NCBI GenBank assembly: GCA_910593695.2
Contig: OU343051.1
Location: 56,819,668-56,883,667, forward strand
DNA from: Ocypus olens
Taxonomy: Eukaryota; Arthropoda; Insecta; Coleoptera; Staphylinidae
Length of the DNA stretch: 64,000 bases
Direction: 5' to 3'
Shown: in pieces, positions 62,987 to 64,000 of the stretch
How positions within the stretch are numbered: the stretch's first letter is position 1
Layout of the letters: the number at the start of each line of letters is the position of its first letter
Notes under the pieces: generated by a model
Database searches by the model: none
What the model saw: only the letters and a program-made list of their open reading frames with translations
What the model was told of the DNA's origin: nothing
Program-made: the position numbers and the translations under genes

Positions 62987-63307
62987 CAGTGATTCCCAAA
63001 GTGGGCGCCACCGCCCCCTAGTGGGTGCTGCAGCGAGTCAGGGAGGCGCTGATGGCCACAGGTGCATTTGGGGGCGATGAATAACTGTAAGGGGGCAGTA
63101 ATAATATAAAAGAAAGAAGAGAAGATTTAGTGAAACGTGGGTTCAGTGCGGTAACCAATTTATTAACAAAAAAAAACAATTGCAAATAGTCAATCTTGGT
63201 GATCCTATTAATTGCTTTTAAAACTAAAAAAAAAAAATTCCAGGGGGCGCTAAGTAATATTTTTTCAGGAAAGGGGGCGGTAGGACAAAAAAGTTTGGGA
63301 ACCACTG
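62987..63307. mobile_element. hAT-type mini element in the ZNF830 intron
   Basis: CAGTGATTCCCAAAGTGGG and CCCAAACTTTTTTGTCC-type arms end in GGGAACCACTG. The 8-bp duplication TTCTATAA (62979-62986 and 63308-63315) is exact. It shares its family with 47063-47538. Confidence 0.85.
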
Positions 63308-63478
63308 TTCTATAAAAATCATCGATTGTAATGGATTTTTTGGTTGTTTTGTTGTATTATTTATTTCCTTCTACAGAAAACCCACAACTACAGACACAAC
63401 GCAGATGATCGCAGTAGTCAATGCGTCTTAAACCCAAAATTCATACAGACACAATCAAATCATCAGAGTCGTATCAAT

Positions 63479-63617
63479 CAGTGGCGGCTCGTGGATGTGA
63501 AAAAAATTTGACCGAAACAGCAATATGAAATGTTTGCTTCCTTTATAAAAATAAGTAGTGCGGCACGGGCGACATCTTTGTCTTGCCCTCCTTATGGAAA
63601 TCCACGAGCCGCCGCTG
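63479..63617. mobile_element. hAT-type mini element, 139 bp
   Basis: CAGTGGCGGCTCGTGGA and TCCACGAGCCGCCGCTG ends are near-perfect inverts with exact 8-bp flanks GTATCAAT (63471-63478 and 63618-63625). It is the smallest member of the 27416 family. Confidence 0.88.
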
Positions 63618-63784
63618 GTATCAATCCAAACAAATCGAACTTTTCATCCCTCAATTTATATTTTTATTGTAACAAAAACACTTTTACTTTGTTAGTATAA
63701 CACAGATTTTTATTGTTGACTATAGTTTCGGCAACTCAACTTGCCATTATCACGTAAAATAATTTAAACTACAATTTTACAGGT

Positions 63785-64000
63785 ATACAGGGTGTTTCAG
63801 AGCTCTGGGAACGGTCAATCACGTGCTTATTTTTCAAAATTTCGAAAACTGTTTTATACAAAAGTTGTGCATAATAGTGAGCTGCACGCCCTGAAAATAT
63901 TTAAATTTATACAGGTTGACTCATAATAAAGTTACAGACCAAACTTATGTTTTTTTAAATGGAACACCCTGTATTTTTTGTCATTTTTGAATTATATGGA
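63785..64000. repeat. Second copy of the ACACCCTGTAT modular repeat, cut by window end
   Basis: TACAGGGTGTTTCAGAGC starts this copy, and it follows 51808 onward closely through GGAACACCCTGTATTTTT to the end of the window. Confidence 0.8.

Noticed and set aside
1..64000. tRNA, rRNA or other structured RNA genes
   Set aside because: I looked for cloverleaf-type blocks and A/B-box-like pairs and saw none I could support. Palindromes here fit inverted-repeat elements. A covariance-model scan would decide.

Overview
This is a eukaryotic nuclear window. It has short coding exons split by GT-AG introns, an AT-rich background and a very dense load of transposable elements. Recognisable proteins have insect-type relatives (an MBD5/6 homologue, pyruvate kinase, a ZNF830-like protein, an errantivirus-type retroelement, DUF4817, THAP/P-like, Harbinger and Tc1-like fragments). 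An insect is clear; a beetle is plausible but not shown.

Layout. 1-10.2 kb: repeat-rich sequence with a TTAA-flanked mini element in a small tandem duplication, a 4.5 kb LTR retroelement (2577-7103) with apparently identical 331-bp LTRs but only a gag start and a 5'-truncated env, and the first of three THAP-bearing mini elements (8287-8907). 10.2-25.1 kb, + strand: the 3' portion of an MBD5/6 homologue (six-banded in flies), seven exons totalling 1500 codons plus stop in continuous frame, ending in a PWWP domain and an 'EAMTELDKMS' tail; the methyl-CpG-binding domain exon lies upstream and was not found. Its introns hold a 3.2 kb foldback element and several palindromic elements. 25.1-48 kb: the 3' UTR, then a repeat desert with hAT-type, Harbinger-type, TTAA-type and TA-type elements, a 5'-truncated LINE, and tandem arrays with 172-188 bp periods. 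Short possible first exons near 27.9, 32.2 and 41.3 kb could feed the next gene.

48.3-61.1 kb, + strand: complete pyruvate kinase (PyK), eight coding exons, 524 residues from the ATG at 48284, ending with a 13-nt coding exon at 60968-60980. This is the cytosolic enzyme that makes pyruvate and ATP from phosphoenolpyruvate and ADP in glycolysis. 61.3-62.5 kb: a long-inverted-repeat cassette carrying one small DUF4817 helix-turn-helix ORF. 62.6 kb to the end, - strand: the last exon of a ZNF830-like nuclear zinc-finger protein, convergent with PyK, with a hAT-type element in its adjoining intron. The three host genes have no operon-like link.

The most notable points are the element systems that can be read from internal controls: exact target-site duplications, paired empty and filled sites, a THAP-domain exon carried and conserved in three mini elements, and a separate P-like transposase fragment from a possible partner family.
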